Assembly: GCA_902619805.1 (NCBI GenBank)
Contig: CACNGC010000009.1
Coordinates: 1-64,000 of the forward strand
Direction: 5' to 3'
Length of the DNA: 64,000 nt
Origin: an uncultured SAR116 cluster alpha proteobacterium
GTDB taxonomy: Bacteria > Pseudomonadota > Alphaproteobacteria > Puniceispirillales > Marisalimonadaceae
Position numbers and translations under genes: made by a program. Every line of letters begins with the position of its first letter. Position 1 is the stretch's first letter. The notes under the pieces are model-generated. The model was not told where the DNA came from. It made no database searches and saw only the letters and a program-made list of their open reading frames with translations. Shown here piece after piece: positions 9,169-19,396 of this stretch.

Positions 9169-10005
9169 TCAAGAAATAGAAATATATAAAAAAGGTATTA
9201 CAACAAAATATCCATCTAATCTATCCATTAAACCTCCATGTCCAGGGATTAACTTTCCACTATCCTTTACACCTATTTTTCTTTTAAAAGCAGACTCTAA
9301 AAGGTCTCCGGAAAAAGCAAGAACAGCTATAAAAAAGCCATAAATTAAAGAATTTGCAACATTAAAGCTCATTAAATCCTTGATAAAAAAAGAAACCAAA
9401 ATAGTGGAAGCCATCCCAATCATAGTACCTTCAACTGTTTTACCCTTACTTACAGAAGGAATTATTTTTCTTTTACCAAATAATTTACCTCCCAAATATG
9501 CAAAAATATCCATAGTGCTGACTAGAATCACAGCATATAAGATTGTATATAATCCATTAGGAAAATGCAAAATAGCTATTAGAGCAAAAAAAGAAACAAT
9601 TATTAAATTTGATAAGATAAAAATGATCAAATTTGATTTTTTACAGAAAAGAAAAATGATATTAAAAAAAACTGCAATAAAAAGAAAAGTAATATTATTA
9701 TTAAAAAACAAATAAAAGATTTCTATTTTATAAATTTCAAAAATAGTAAAAAACAAAAAAATTACTTGCAGAAACAGAATCTTAAAAACTTGTAATTTTC
9801 GTAAAATTTTAGAAGTTAATTTTTCATATTCAAAAAAGACAAAACTAAAAAAAAGAGAAAAGAAAATTGAAACAAAAGGATTGCCTAATAAAATTAAAAA
9901 TAAAAATAAGAAAGATAATATTGTAGTTGAAATAAACCTTTGTCTAAATTCTTGAACATTCACCATAGATATCATGTTTTTGAAAAGTTTAATTATCCCC
10001 ACCAT
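9169..10005 (-). CDS. cdsA: Phosphatidate cytidylyltransferase CdsA
   Basis: CdsA makes CDP-diacylglycerol from phosphatidic acid and CTP at the inner membrane, feeding all phospholipid synthesis. The 278-residue protein has about seven hydrophobic segments. The family signature is seen near the C-terminus as KDSGKLIPGHGGLMDRLDG, preceded by SVSKGKTVEGT. The first ATG overlaps uppS by 17 bases. Internal ATG codons at residues 11 and 14 would remove that overlap, so the start is uncertain. It follows uppS and precedes dxr, the usual order. Confidence 0.94.
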   Translation of the reverse strand: MVGIIKLFKNMISMVNVQEFRQRFISTTILSFLFLFLILLGNPFVSIFFSLFFSFVFFEYEKLTSKILRKLQVFKILFLQVIFLFFTIFEIYKIEIFYLFFNNNITFLFIAVFFNIIFLFCKKSNLIIFILSNLIIVSFFALIAILHFPNGLYTILYAVILVSTMDIFAYLGGKLFGKRKIIPSVSKGKTVEGTMIGMASTILVSFFIKDLMSFNVANSLIYGFFIAVLAFSGDLLESAFKRKIGVKDSGKLIPGHGGLMDRLDGYFVVIPFLYISIS

Positions 10006-10675
10006 ATTTTCTTGTTCTTTTATTGTACTCTAAGATACAATTTTCTAAAATCAATTTATCAAAATCAGGCCACATTTGTGGCACAAACATCAATTCAGTA
10101 TAAGCCAAATCCCATAGTAAAAAATTTGATAACCTCATCTCTCCACCTGTCCTTATTAATAGATCCGGATCTGGTAAATCTTTGTTTAATGTATATTTCT
10201 TAAATTCTTTTTCACTAATTGGTTTGAAATTTTCGTTGTGAATTATAATTTTATTGATTGCAGAAATAATATCTAATCTACCACCGTAATTTAAAGCTAA
10301 AGTTATAACAATACCACTATTTGATTGTGAGTTGTTTTGAATGATTTCTATCTTATCTTTTATTTTCTTTTCGAATACTGATAAATCACCTATAAACCTA
10401 ATTCTAAAACTATTTTCATTAATTTTAGAAATTGTTTGATCTAAAAATTGATTCAACAAATTCATTAAAAAAGAGATTTCTCTTTTAGATCTTTTCCAAT
10501 TTTCAGTTGAGAAAACAAATAAAGTAAGAAATTTTAATTTAAACTCTTTAATATTATTTATAATATCCCATAAATTTTCAGCTCCTTTTTTATGGCCTTC
10601 GTAAGAGGGTAAGTTGTTAGAAGTTGCCCAACGTCTATTGCCATCCATAATAATAGCTATATGATCTAATTTCAT
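9989..10675 (-). CDS. uppS: Undecaprenyl diphosphate synthase UppS
   Basis: UppS is the cis-prenyltransferase that extends farnesyl diphosphate to C55 undecaprenyl diphosphate, the lipid carrier for peptidoglycan. The 228-residue protein begins with HIAIIMDGNRRWA, containing the catalytic Asp11. It has FSTENW and the C-terminal DLLIRTGGEMRLSNFLLWDL and AYTELMF motifs of the family. ATG at 10675 lies two bases after frr ends. Its partners in the operon, dxr and cdsA, belong to the same isoprenoid and lipid supply. Confidence 0.96.
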   Translation of the reverse strand: MKLDHIAIIMDGNRRWATSNNLPSYEGHKKGAENLWDIINNIKEFKLKFLTLFVFSTENWKRSKREISFLMNLLNQFLDQTISKINENSFRIRFIGDLSVFEKKIKDKIEIIQNNSQSNSGIVITLALNYGGRLDIISAINKIIIHNENFKPISEKEFKKYTLNKDLPDPDLLIRTGGEMRLSNFLLWDLAYTELMFVPQMWPDFDKLILENCILEYNKRTRKYGGDN

Positions 10676-10677
10676 AA

Positions 10678-11235
10678 TTAATTGTCTAATATTTCTTTTT
10701 CTTTATTTGAAAAGACTTTATCAATATTATTAATAATTTCGTCTGTGATTTCTTGAATTAATAACTCATCTTGATGTTTTTGATCTTCACTAATTTCACC
10801 ATTTTTTTGAAGCTTTCTTACATTTTCAACATAATCTCTTCTGATGTTTCTTACGGCAACTTTAGAGTTTTCAGCATATTTAGCTGCAACTCTAGTAATT
10901 TCTATTCTTCTTTCTTCAGATAAAGGAGGAATATTGATCCTAATTGCATTACCTTCTACCATTGGATTAAGACCTAATGGACTCTCTCTTATACTTTTTT
11001 CTGTTGAAGCCACTACCGAACTATCCCATACATTCACTAGCAATAATCTAGGCTCTGGAACGCTAACAGTACTAACTTGGTTTATTGGCATTAAACTTCC
11101 ATATGCATTAACACTTATTTGATCTAACATCGAAGATGATGCTCTTCCAACTCTTAGTCCACTTAAATCTTTTTTTAGGGAATCTATAGCTTTTTCCATT
11201 CTAGCTTTAATCTCATTAGATTTTAGTTCAACCAT
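10678..11235 (-). CDS. frr: Ribosome recycling factor Frr
   Basis: Frr splits the post-termination ribosome together with EF-G. The 185-residue length is the family norm. The protein shows the conserved LRVGRASSSMLD segment at about residues 27-38, the beta domain with VPEPRLLLVNVWD, and the C-terminal helix with RNIRRDYVENVRK. A good ribosome-binding site, GGAGGAATTTTT, precedes the ATG. It follows pyrH by 11 bases in the conserved rpsB-tsf-pyrH-frr set. Confidence 0.97.
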   Translation of the reverse strand: MVELKSNEIKARMEKAIDSLKKDLSGLRVGRASSSMLDQISVNAYGSLMPINQVSTVSVPEPRLLLVNVWDSSVVASTEKSIRESPLGLNPMVEGNAIRINIPPLSEERRIEITRVAAKYAENSKVAVRNIRRDYVENVRKLQKNGEISEDQKHQDELLIQEITDEIINNIDKVFSNKEKEILDN

Positions 11236-11246
11236 AAAAATTCCTC

Positions 11247-11963
11247 CTAATCAGAAATTAAAGTAAAAGAACCTTTGCCTTTTAAAACTTTCGTAAAGTT
11301 TTTATTTTTGTTTATAGAACAAACCACAATTGGTATTTTGTTTTCTCTAGCCAACGATATAGCCGATGCATCCATGACTTTAAGATCTTTACTTAATACA
11401 TCAAGATAATTAAGGTTTTTAAATTTAACGGCATTTTTATCTTTTTTTGGATCAGCAGAATACACACCATCAACAAGGGTTGCTTTAATAATTGCATCGC
11501 AATTCATTTCAGATGCCCTAAGAGCGGCTGCTGTGTCCGTTGTAAAATATGGGTTGCCAGTTCCAGCAGCAAAAATCACCACCCTACCTTTTTCCATATG
11601 CCTCTTTGCTCTTCTTCTAATATATTGCTCACAAACTGCAGAAATTGGCAAGGCTGATTGAACTCTTGTTTGAATTCCAATTTTTTCCATAGCATTTTGA
11701 ATTGCTAAACTGTTCATAACGGTGGCTAGCATACCCATGTAGTCTCCAGTAGCTCTATCCATACCGTTTTGAGTATTTGAAATACCTCTATAAATATTTC
11801 CACCACCTACTACTATACACAACTGAACACCTAATTTAACAACTTCATGTATTTGATTTGCAAATGACTCTACAACTGAAGAATTTATACCAAAAGAATC
11901 ATCTCCCATAAGAGATTCACCAGATATTTTGAGAAGAATTTTTTTCCAATTAAAATTATTCAA
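11247..11963 (-). CDS. pyrH: UMP kinase PyrH
   Basis: PyrH phosphorylates UMP to UDP and is the bacterial amino-acid-kinase-fold UMP kinase. The 238-residue protein has the phosphate loop [11 protein letters not shown], the GGGNIYRG loop and the [17 protein letters not shown] segment of the family. No ATG lies near the conserved N-terminus, and TTG at 11963 is the likely start, with AGGA about eight bases upstream. It sits between tsf and frr, as in most proteobacteria. Confidence 0.96.
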   Translation of the reverse strand: MNNFNWKKILLKISGESLMGDDSFGINSSVVESFANQIHEVVKLGVQLCIVVGGGNIYRGISNTQNGMDRATGDYMGMLATVMNSLAIQNAMEKIGIQTRVQSALPISAVCEQYIRRRAKRHMEKGRVVIFAAGTGNPYFTTDTAAALRASEMNCDAIIKATLVDGVYSADPKKDKNAVKFKNLNYLDVLSKDLKVMDASAISLARENKIPIVVCSINKNKNFTKVLKGKGSFTLISD

Positions 11964-11988
11964 AACTAATCCTGAAATTTTGTTTTTA

Positions 11989-12915
11989 TCACTTTATACC
12001 AGCTGTAGCCGCAACTTCCGCTGCAAAATCATTTTCAGCCACCTCTATACCTTCTCCTAATTTTAATATTTTAAAATCCTTAATTTTTACTTCAGTTCCA
12101 AGATCATCAGATAATTTCTTTATGACATCTTTGATTTTAGTTTCACCATCAATTACTGACACTTGTTCATTTAAAACAACTTCTTGAAAAAATTTTTGTA
12201 ATCTTCCTTGGACCATTTTTTCTGCAATTTCTTTAGGCTTTCCAGTTGACATGGCTTGATCAATTAAAACTACTTTTTCTCTTTTTACTAAATCGTTATC
12301 AAGATCATCAATATTAAGAGCTCTAGGAGAAGTAGCTGCAATATGCATAGCAATTTGTTTACCTACATCTAATAATTGACTTTTTTTTGCTTGAGACTCG
12401 ATTGCAACAATTACTCCTAATTTCCCAAGATCCTCTGCAATTTTATTATGAATATATGAAGCTACAACTCCCTCTGACACCTCAAGGTATTCTACTCTTC
12501 TTATATTCATGTTTTCACCAATAGTAGCAATGTTGTTATTAAGTTCTTGATCTACAGTTCTATCTGAGTCAGGAAAAGGCAATTTTTTTAGTACGTTAAT
12601 GTCAGATTTATTTGAAAGAACTAAATTACTGCAATTTTTTACAAAATTTTGGAATAATTCATTTCTTGCTACAAAGTCTGTTTCAGAGTTGATCTCTACG
12701 ATTGCTCCTTTAACTTCACTTACACTTATGCCTATTAAGCCTTCAGCTGCAACTCTGTTAGATTTTTTTGCTACAGCAGACAAGCCTTGTTTTCTAAGCC
12801 AATCAATTGCATCTTCCATGTTTCCATTAGATTCAACTAAAGCTTTTTTACAGTCCATCATGCCTGCACCACTTTTTTCTCTTAATTCTTTAATCATTGA
12901 TGCTGACAAATTCAT
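11989..12915 (-). CDS. tsf: Translation elongation factor Ts
   Basis: EF-Ts exchanges GDP for GTP on EF-Tu. The 308-residue product shows the N-terminal UBA-like domain ending in [15 protein letters not shown], then [11 protein letters not shown] in the first core subdomain and [11 protein letters not shown] in the middle, all hallmark segments. A clear ribosome-binding site (AGAAAGGAA) precedes the ATG. It lies 61 bases after rpsB and is expected to share the rpsB promoter and the leader control described there. Confidence 0.97.
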   Translation of the reverse strand: MNLSASMIKELREKSGAGMMDCKKALVESNGNMEDAIDWLRKQGLSAVAKKSNRVAAEGLIGISVSEVKGAIVEINSETDFVARNELFQNFVKNCSNLVLSNKSDINVLKKLPFPDSDRTVDQELNNNIATIGENMNIRRVEYLEVSEGVVASYIHNKIAEDLGKLGVIVAIESQAKKSQLLDVGKQIAMHIAATSPRALNIDDLDNDLVKREKVVLIDQAMSTGKPKEIAEKMVQGRLQKFFQEVVLNEQVSVIDGETKIKDVIKKLSDDLGTEVKIKDFKILKLGEGIEVAENDFAAEVAATAGIK

Positions 12916-12976
12916 TTTTTTTCCTTTCTAAATTATATTAGGTACTATTAAGTTTACATTCGTTTATATAATTTAT

Positions 12977-13858
12977 TTAATCATTTTTGATTGGGCTTTC
13001 TTCACTTTCAACTTCTTTAGTAGAAGAGCTTAAATTAATATATTCTTTATTTTCAGTACCTTCACTTACAATAACATCATGAACATTAACTTCATTTGAA
13101 AAGTCATCTATTATTTTTTCTTCTGCTAAATCTTTTGTCTCACCAATATCAACACCACTCTCCTCTAAATTAGTCTCTAATCCCTTCAATACAGAAGCAG
13201 CAATTAAATCACAGTATAAAGAGATTGCTCTTAATGCATCGTCATTACCAGGTATAGGGTAATCTACATTAGATGGATTAGTATTAGTATCACATATGGC
13301 AATAACTGGTATATTCAAGTTATTAGCTTCCAAGACTGCAATAGCCTCTTTATTTGTATCTATTACAAATAATGCGTCTGGAATACCATTCATGTCTTTA
13401 ATACCACCTAGGGTTAAATCTAGCTTTTCCTTTTGCCTTTCTATATTGAGTCTTTCTTTCTTGGTTAAATTATTAATTTCCCCAGATGAAATTCTATCTT
13501 CTAAATTTTTGAGTTTTTTTATAGATTTAGATACAGTCTCCCAATTCGTCAACATGCCACCTAACCATCTATGATTAACATAATATTGTCCACAGTTGGT
13601 TGCTGCTTGTGCAATTAAATCTGAAGCAGAACGTTTTGTTCCTACAAATAGAAATTTGCCTCCATTTTTAGCAATTGACTGTACCGCTTCTAATGCTTCA
13701 TATAACATAGGAACGGTTTTTTCTAAATTTATGATATGAATGCTATTTCTTTTGCCAAATATGTATGGTGACATTTTAGGGTTCCATCTTCTAGTATGGT
13801 GACCAAAATGTACCCCAGCTTCCAGCAATTGACGCATTGTAAACGTAGGTATTGACAT
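12977..13858 (-). CDS. rpsB: 30S ribosomal protein S2
   Basis: S2 binds the 30S subunit near the head-body junction. The start [20 protein letters not shown], the segment [17 protein letters not shown] and the segment [14 protein letters not shown] are diagnostic. At 293 residues the protein is longer than E. coli S2 because of an acidic, serine-rich C-terminal tail of about 55 residues, an extension common in alphaproteobacterial S2. The ATG is preceded by AAAAGGA with a seven-base spacer. The gene heads the translation block and has its own promoter and structured leader. Confidence 0.97.
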   Translation of the reverse strand: MSIPTFTMRQLLEAGVHFGHHTRRWNPKMSPYIFGKRNSIHIINLEKTVPMLYEALEAVQSIAKNGGKFLFVGTKRSASDLIAQAATNCGQYYVNHRWLGGMLTNWETVSKSIKKLKNLEDRISSGEINNLTKKERLNIERQKEKLDLTLGGIKDMNGIPDALFVIDTNKEAIAVLEANNLNIPVIAICDTNTNPSNVDYPIPGNDDALRAISLYCDLIAASVLKGLETNLEESGVDIGETKDLAEEKIIDDFSNEVNVHDVIVSEGTENKEYINLSSSTKEVESEESPIKND

Positions 13859-13864
13859 AATTAA

Positions 13865-13930
13865 TCCTTTTACCGGTTAATGTTAAAGTAATGTTTACGA
13901 ACACCGGATGGCTTAAAAACCAAACATTAC
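13865..13930 (-). promoter_or_regulatory. Predicted structured rpsB leader with pseudoknot
   Basis: On the minus strand upstream of rpsB a perfect nine-base-pair helix forms between 13922-13930 and 13888-13896. Its loop carries CCGGT (13903-13907), which can pair with ACCGG (13873-13877) just downstream of the helix and immediately before the AAAAGG ribosome-binding site (about 13866-13871). Such a pseudoknot would sequester or expose the start region. The rpsB leader of enterobacteria is a known autoregulatory RNA bound by S2, so the same role is inferred here. The pairing is read directly and the regulation is not proven. Confidence 0.65.
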
Positions 13931-13943
13931 ACAAGATTTTTAT

Positions 13944-13972
13944 CTCATAGATTAAATTCATTAATTATGCAA
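13944..13972 (-). promoter_or_regulatory. Candidate promoter of the rpsB operon
   Basis: On the minus strand TTGCAT (13967-13972) and TATGAG (13944-13949) are separated by 17 bases, between the end of dnaE and the start of the structured leader. The hexamers are imperfect sigma70-type matches, but the spacing is ideal and the position fits an independent promoter for ribosomal protein S2. Confidence 0.45.
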
Positions 13973-13992
13973 GTTTTAAAATTAACAGAAAA

Positions 13993-16900
13993 TCAAGAAA
14001 ATTTGAAGTGATCAATTCCACTTATTGTAGACAGATCATTTATAAATTTAGATGATAGTTTTATATTTTCTTTAATTTTAATTTCAACTTGCTGTTCTTT
14101 ATTACAACTATTTATTAAAATATCCGAATGACCAACTTCCAAAGTTCTTAATAGTGGAACAAGTTTGTCTAGATGTTTGTTAGTATTTGTAAATAAGGTA
14201 ATATTATATTTGTTATCTGAGACATAATCATTCAACAAATATATCCTTTTAGCAATAATTATAGAGGTTTGATTATTTTCATTTTTAATTTCAGCGTCAA
14301 CTAAAATTAGATTTTTTTCTACTAAATAATCTTCATATTTAAGCAAAACATCTGAAAATATACTTATCTCCACCGAACCACTTAAATCATTTAACTGAAT
14401 TGATAGCCATCTACCTCTAGGAGATTGTCTTTTTTGAATTTTAGAAATCAAACCGCATAACTTTAAATTCTGTTTGATATATTTTTCAGGTTCGTTAAGT
14501 ATTTCAATACTTTTTCTTACATTCATTGTTGATAAAATGTTTGAATAACTATCTAATGGGTGAGCTGATAAATATAATCCAAGAGATAAAAATTCATTAT
14601 TTATACTTTCTTGAAAACTCCACTCTGTAGTATCTTGAAGATTTATAAGTAACTTGTTAGATTCATTATTATTAAAAAGATTTGATTGCTGAGAAACTTT
14701 TTCTTTTTCTATTGAATGAGAATAATTCAACATCAAATCAATAGACTTGTATAATTTATTCCTATTAGCTTCAATAATGGCAAAAGCTCCAGATTTTACA
14801 AGACTTTCAAACGATTTTTTCGTTATTAAACCGTAAGATACCCTATTTAAAAAATCGTCAATATTTTTAAATTCACCATCTTTATCTCTAATCTGCACAA
14901 CTTTTTTAATAGCATCAGCTCCAACATTTTTTATAGAAGATAATGAGTATCTAATACCAAATTCACTAGAAGAAATATCTTCGATAAGAAACTCATAACT
15001 ACTTTTATTGATACATGGTTGTAATATTTTCAAACCTAGTTTTTTGGCATCCTCTACAAATAAAGATAATTTATCAGTGTTGTTGTTCTCTACAGTCATC
15101 ATAGAAACAAAAAACTCATGTATATAATTTGTTTTTACCCAGGCAGTTTGATAGGCAATCAAAGCATAAGCAGCAGCATGTGATTTATTAAAACCATATC
15201 CAGCAAAAGCAGCGATTTGATCAAAAATTTCATTTGCTTTTTCTACACTAATTCCTCTTTTTTTTGTACCGTTTAAAAAATATTTTTTTTGTTCAGCCAT
15301 TTCTTCTTTGTCTTTTTTACCCATCGCTCTTCTTAAAATATCCGCTTTACCAAGTGAGAAATCAGCTAAAATTTGTGCAGCTCTTAAAACTTGCTCTTGA
15401 TAGATAAATATTCCATATGTTTCTTCTAAAATAGTTTCTAAAGTAGGATGCATATAAACTATATTTTCTTTGCCATGTTTTCTATTTATATAGTTTGGAA
15501 TATTTTCCATTGGACCTGGTCTATATAACGACACAACAGCAATTATATCCTCAAATCTGTCTGGTTTTAATCCAACTAAAACATCTTTCATTCCAGCAGA
15601 TTCTAGCTGAAATATACCGGTGGTAGAGCCAGTTGATAACATTTCATATGTTTTTTTATCATTTAACGAAATTTTACTAAGATCAAAATTTTTATCTTTA
15701 AGCTTTATTAGAGCTTCAGCTTTAGAAAGAACAGTTAAAGTTTTTAAGCCAAGAAAATCAAATTTTACAAGCCCAGCTTTTTCAACAAATTTCATATTAA
15801 ATTGTGTGGCAGGAATTTCATCTTCATTAAACTTGTATAATGGAAGTAATTCATGAAGTGGTTTATCTCCAATAACCAAACCTGCTGCATGTGTGGAAAC
15901 ATGCTTATTTAAACCTTCAACATTAATGGCAGTTTCAATTAAATTTTGTACTTGTTCATTTTCAACTATTTCGTTCTGAAGTACATCATTCGTATTAATA
16001 GCTTCTTGAATTGTAATTGGTTTAGACGGAACAAAGGGTATTAATTTTGCAATTTTATCCACTTGACCATAAGGCATCTCTAATACTCTTCCAACATCTC
16101 TAATAGCTGCTTTTGCTTGAAGACTTCCAAAAGTAATTATTTGAGCAACCTTATCTTTTCCATATCTATTTCTAACATAGTCAATCACTTCCTCTCTTCT
16201 ATCTTGACAAAAATCAATATCAAAATCAGGCATTGAAATTCGTTCTGGATTTAGAAAACGTTCAAACAACAAGCCCCATCTTATTGGGTCAAGGTCTGTA
16301 ATACTCAATGACCAAGCGACTATTGATCCTGCTCCAGATCCACGACCAGGGCCGACTGGAATACCATTTTCTTTTGACCATTTTATGAAATCGTAAACAA
16401 TTAAAAAATATCCTGCAAAACCCATCTCATTAATAATTTCAAGTTCTTTATCAAGACGATTTTTATAATTATTTTTTTCATCATCAGAAAATTTAGTTAT
16501 TGATAAGTTAAATCTTTCAACCAAACCCTTAAAGGATATTTTTGAGAGATAATCAGCTTCGGAAATATTTTCTAAACCAGGATATTTTGGCAATATAGGA
16601 TTTATTTCTTTTAAAAAGAAAGAACATCTTTTTGCAATTATTATAGTGTTTTCAATAGCTTCTGGAATATCTTTAAATAATGATATCATTGTTTTGGGGT
16701 CTTTTAGATAATGTTCTTTAGTCAGCATTCTTATATTATCAGATGAAATTGTAAGCCCCTTATCAATACACGTTAATACCTGATGGGCTGCAAATTTACC
16801 TTCATTTTGAAAAAAACAATCGTTTGTTGCCACTAAAGGAATATCATATTCATATGCAAGATCTATTAAATTTTTTTCAGCAATTAATTGACTTTTAATG

Positions 16901-17418
16901 CCATGTCTTTGGAGCTCAACATATAAATTATCATTAAAAATATTTTTTAAATATTTTAAACGCTCTTTTACTAATTTTACGTTATTTAAAGAAGCTGGAT
17001 TTCCCAAAAACCCATTTTCAATACCACCAGTTAGAAGTAAAAGTCCATCTCTATATTTTTCTAATTCAATTCCATCTATAAATTTTTCATAATTTTCATT
17101 ACTCGAAAATGAATTAGTTAAAAAAAGTAAATTTTTATAACCTATTTCATTTTTAGCTAATAAAACAACTTCTCCAGTATCTTTATCATCTTTTCCATTT
17201 TGACTAATATTCATTTGAATTCCAATTATAGGTTGGATTCCATAGGAAGTCATTTTTAAAGAAAATTCTAAAGCTCCAAAAAGATTATTTGTATCAGTAA
17301 TTGCTATTGCTGGTTGGTTGTTTTCAATACAAAACTTTGATAAATCCTCGAAGGATAACATTCCTTCAGCAAGAGAAAAATTTGAGTGTAATCGTAAGTG
17401 AATAAATAAATTTTTCAT
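13993..17418 (-). CDS. dnaE: DNA polymerase III alpha subunit DnaE
   Basis: DnaE is the replicative polymerase of the main fork. The 1141-residue protein begins with a PHP domain (FIHLRLHSNFSLAEG, residues 4-18). It carries the catalytic aspartates in SMPDFDIDFCQDRR near residue 400 and GPGRGSGAGSIVAWSL just before. A helix-hairpin-helix region follows, and a C-terminal OB-fold segment starts near residue 970 (KLCGLISKIQKRQSPRGRW). The length is typical. It lies downstream of lolD and 22 bases from it, a neighbourhood common in alphaproteobacteria. Confidence 0.97.
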   Translation of the reverse strand: MKNLFIHLRLHSNFSLAEGMLSFEDLSKFCIENNQPAIAITDTNNLFGALEFSLKMTSYGIQPIIGIQMNISQNGKDDKDTGEVVLLAKNEIGYKNLLFLTNSFSSNENYEKFIDGIELEKYRDGLLLLTGGIENGFLGNPASLNNVKLVKERLKYLKNIFNDNLYVELQRHGIKSQLIAEKNLIDLAYEYDIPLVATNDCFFQNEGKFAAHQVLTCIDKGLTISSDNIRMLTKEHYLKDPKTMISLFKDIPEAIENTIIIAKRCSFFLKEINPILPKYPGLENISEADYLSKISFKGLVERFNLSITKFSDDEKNNYKNRLDKELEIINEMGFAGYFLIVYDFIKWSKENGIPVGPGRGSGAGSIVAWSLSITDLDPIRWGLLFERFLNPERISMPDFDIDFCQDRREEVIDYVRNRYGKDKVAQIITFGSLQAKAAIRDVGRVLEMPYGQVDKIAKLIPFVPSKPITIQEAINTNDVLQNEIVENEQVQNLIETAINVEGLNKHVSTHAAGLVIGDKPLHELLPLYKFNEDEIPATQFNMKFVEKAGLVKFDFLGLKTLTVLSKAEALIKLKDKNFDLSKISLNDKKTYEMLSTGSTTGIFQLESAGMKDVLVGLKPDRFEDIIAVVSLYRPGPMENIPNYINRKHGKENIVYMHPTLETILEETYGIFIYQEQVLRAAQILADFSLGKADILRRAMGKKDKEEMAEQKKYFLNGTKKRGISVEKANEIFDQIAAFAGYGFNKSHAAAYALIAYQTAWVKTNYIHEFFVSMMTVENNNTDKLSLFVEDAKKLGLKILQPCINKSSYEFLIEDISSSEFGIRYSLSSIKNVGADAIKKVVQIRDKDGEFKNIDDFLNRVSYGLITKKSFESLVKSGAFAIIEANRNKLYKSIDLMLNYSHSIEKEKVSQQSNLFNNNESNKLLINLQDTTEWSFQESINNEFLSLGLYLSAHPLDSYSNILSTMNVRKSIEILNEPEKYIKQNLKLCGLISKIQKRQSPRGRWLSIQLNDLSGSVEISIFSDVLLKYEDYLVEKNLILVDAEIKNENNQTSIIIAKRIYLLNDYVSDNKYNITLFTNTNKHLDKLVPLLRTLEVGHSDILINSCNKEQQVEIKIKENIKLSSKFINDLSTISGIDHFKFS

Positions 17419-17439
17419 TTTTAAAATTTAATTTTAAAA

Positions 17440-18135
17440 TTATTCATCGAAAACAGAACCATTTTTTAAAACTATTTTTCTGTCCATTAGTTTTGCTAAA
17501 TCACTATTATGGGTAGCAAAAATACAACTTATATCTAATGACTTAACTAATTCGTATAAAATTTCAAATACGTTTTTAGCACTAATAGCATCCAAATTTC
17601 CTGTAGGTTCGTCAGCTAAGATTAAATTAGGAGAATTAGACAATGCTCTTGCAATAGCAACTCTTTGAGCCTCCCCACCAGACAACTTTGCAGGTCTAAA
17701 TTCAAGTCTGTTCTTCAAACCAAGAGCTGATAATATTTCTTTAGATTTTTTTTCTGCTTCAATTTTAGATTTCCCCATAATTAGTTGTGGTAACATAACA
17801 TTCTCTAAAGCAGAAAATTCTTGAAAAAGACGATGTGACTGAAAGATAAATCCAATCTCAGCCCCTCTTATGTATGTTTTACTGTCTTCACTTATTTTTG
17901 TACAATCACAGCCACTTAAACTAATTGATCCAAATGTGGGTTTTTCTAGCAAACCTGCGATATTTAATAAAGTTGATTTTCCAGTTCCACTAGGTCCAAT
18001 TAAGGAAATCATTTCACCCTTCAAAACTTTAATATTTACGTTATTTAAAACTCTAATCTTTTGTGATTCTTGATTATAAATATGAGAAATATTCTTTAAA
18101 ATTAATAAATCTTTATTATCCAAAACACTACTCAT
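17440..18135 (-). CDS. lolD: Lipoprotein-releasing ABC transporter ATPase LolD
   Basis: LolD powers the release of outer-membrane lipoproteins from the inner membrane to LolA. The 231-residue ATPase has Walker A GPSGTGKST (about residues 43-51), the signature LSGGEAQR and Walker B LILADEPTGNLD, with the MacB/LolD-type pattern of a short ATPase. The start overlaps the lolC/E gene by eight bases, so the two subunits are made together. Confidence 0.95.
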   Translation of the reverse strand: MSSVLDNKDLLILKNISHIYNQESQKIRVLNNVNIKVLKGEMISLIGPSGTGKSTLLNIAGLLEKPTFGSISLSGCDCTKISEDSKTYIRGAEIGFIFQSHRLFQEFSALENVMLPQLIMGKSKIEAEKKSKEILSALGLKNRLEFRPAKLSGGEAQRVAIARALSNSPNLILADEPTGNLDAISAKNVFEILYELVKSLDISCIFATHNSDLAKLMDRKIVLKNGSVFDE

Positions 18136-19396
18136 ATCGCAATGCCTCTGCTGGAGATATTTTTGATGCTTTCCAAGCAGGAAACATGCTTGCTATTAAA
18201 GTTAGGGAAATAGATAACACCATAACAATTAAAACTTCATTAAAATTTATATTTGAAGGTAATGTTGATAAAAAATAAATCTGAGGAGAGAATAATTCTT
18301 GCCCAAAAAGAGATGATACAAAATTTCGAATTGTTTCAATATTTATAGATATAATAGTACCTAAAATTGCTCCTATAATTGTACCTATAATACCAATAAT
18401 AGAACCTGTTAACATAAAAATTCTTATAACAAAATGTTTAGAAGCACCCATTGTTCTCATAAGAGCAATATCTGACTTTTTTGTTTGAACTAGCATTATC
18501 ATGGATGATATTATATTGAATGTTGCCACAAGAATTATTAACGTCAATATCACAAACATTACGTTTTTTTCTACATCAAGAGCATTCATAAAAGATGAGT
18601 TTCTTTTTTTCCAATCAATTATTGTCAAATTTTCATCTAATTTAGAAATTAAATCATCATAAACATTTTGAGTTGTTTTGGGATTATCTAAAAAAATTTC
18701 AATGCCATGAGCAATTTTTTTTATTGATAGAAATTTTTCAGCTTTTTCCCATGGTATAAAAATAAAGTTATTGTCATATTCATACATACCAATATCAAAA
18801 AAACCACCAACCATAAAGTTTTGCTTGATAGGCAATACACCAATCGCAGTTTCCATAACATTCGGAGAAATAAGCGATATATAATCACCTACTCTTAAAT
18901 TTAATCTTTGAGCAAGCCTATATCCTAATATTATATTTTGTTTTATTTTAAAATTATTAATAGCAGTCTTATCAAGAGACTTCCATAGTAATTTTTTAGC
19001 AGGTAAATCTGACCATTTTGTACCTCTAATAATTATTCCTGAGATAGAATTCTTAGTTTTGGCAAGGGCTTGCCCTTCCAAATACGGTGTGACAGCAACA
19101 ACATTTTGTGTATCTGAAATTTGACTTACTATTTTATTATAATTTTCAATTAATAATCCATTTTTTTTATAAACGATTAAATGCCCATTTATTCCCAATA
19201 TTCTTTCAACTAATTCTGTACGAAAACCATTCATCACAGACATTACTACAATTAAAGTAGCTACACCTAAAACAATGCCGATAAGAGAAAACCAGGCTGA
19301 AACTGAGATAAAACCCTCAACTCGCCTAGATTTTATATACCTTAAGGCGATAGTTCTCTCAGTTTCATTAAAAATAAAATTACTCATGTGTTTCAT
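18128..19396 (-). CDS. Lipoprotein-releasing ABC transporter permease, LolC/LolE family
   Basis: This is the membrane subunit that works with LolD. The 422-residue protein has a first membrane helix at about residues 25-50, a large periplasmic MacB-like domain to about 265, and three C-terminal membrane helices of the FtsX type. The N-terminal ALRYIKSRRVEGFISVSAWF segment is diagnostic. Only one permease gene is present, as in alphaproteobacteria that use a single LolC/E (LolF-type) subunit, so the exact letter is left open. It overlaps proS by four bases. ATG codons at residues 1 and 4 are both possible starts. Confidence 0.93.
   Translation of the reverse strand: MKHMSNFIFNETERTIALRYIKSRRVEGFISVSAWFSLIGIVLGVATLIVVMSVMNGFRTELVERILGINGHLIVYKKNGLLIENYNKIVSQISDTQNVVAVTPYLEGQALAKTKNSISGIIIRGTKWSDLPAKKLLWKSLDKTAINNFKIKQNIILGYRLAQRLNLRVGDYISLISPNVMETAIGVLPIKQNFMVGGFFDIGMYEYDNNFIFIPWEKAEKFLSIKKIAHGIEIFLDNPKTTQNVYDDLISKLDENLTIIDWKKRNSSFMNALDVEKNVMFVILTLIILVATFNIISSMIMLVQTKKSDIALMRTMGASKHFVIRIFMLTGSIIGIIGTIIGAILGTIISINIETIRNFVSSLFGQELFSPQIYFLSTLPSNINFNEVLIVMVLSISLTLIASMFPAWKASKISPAEALRYE

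Noticed and set aside
9380-9715. An open frame of 111 codons on the plus strand
   Set aside because: It lies opposite cdsA, is made of the complement of membrane-helix codons, and has no ribosome-binding site or recognisable motif.
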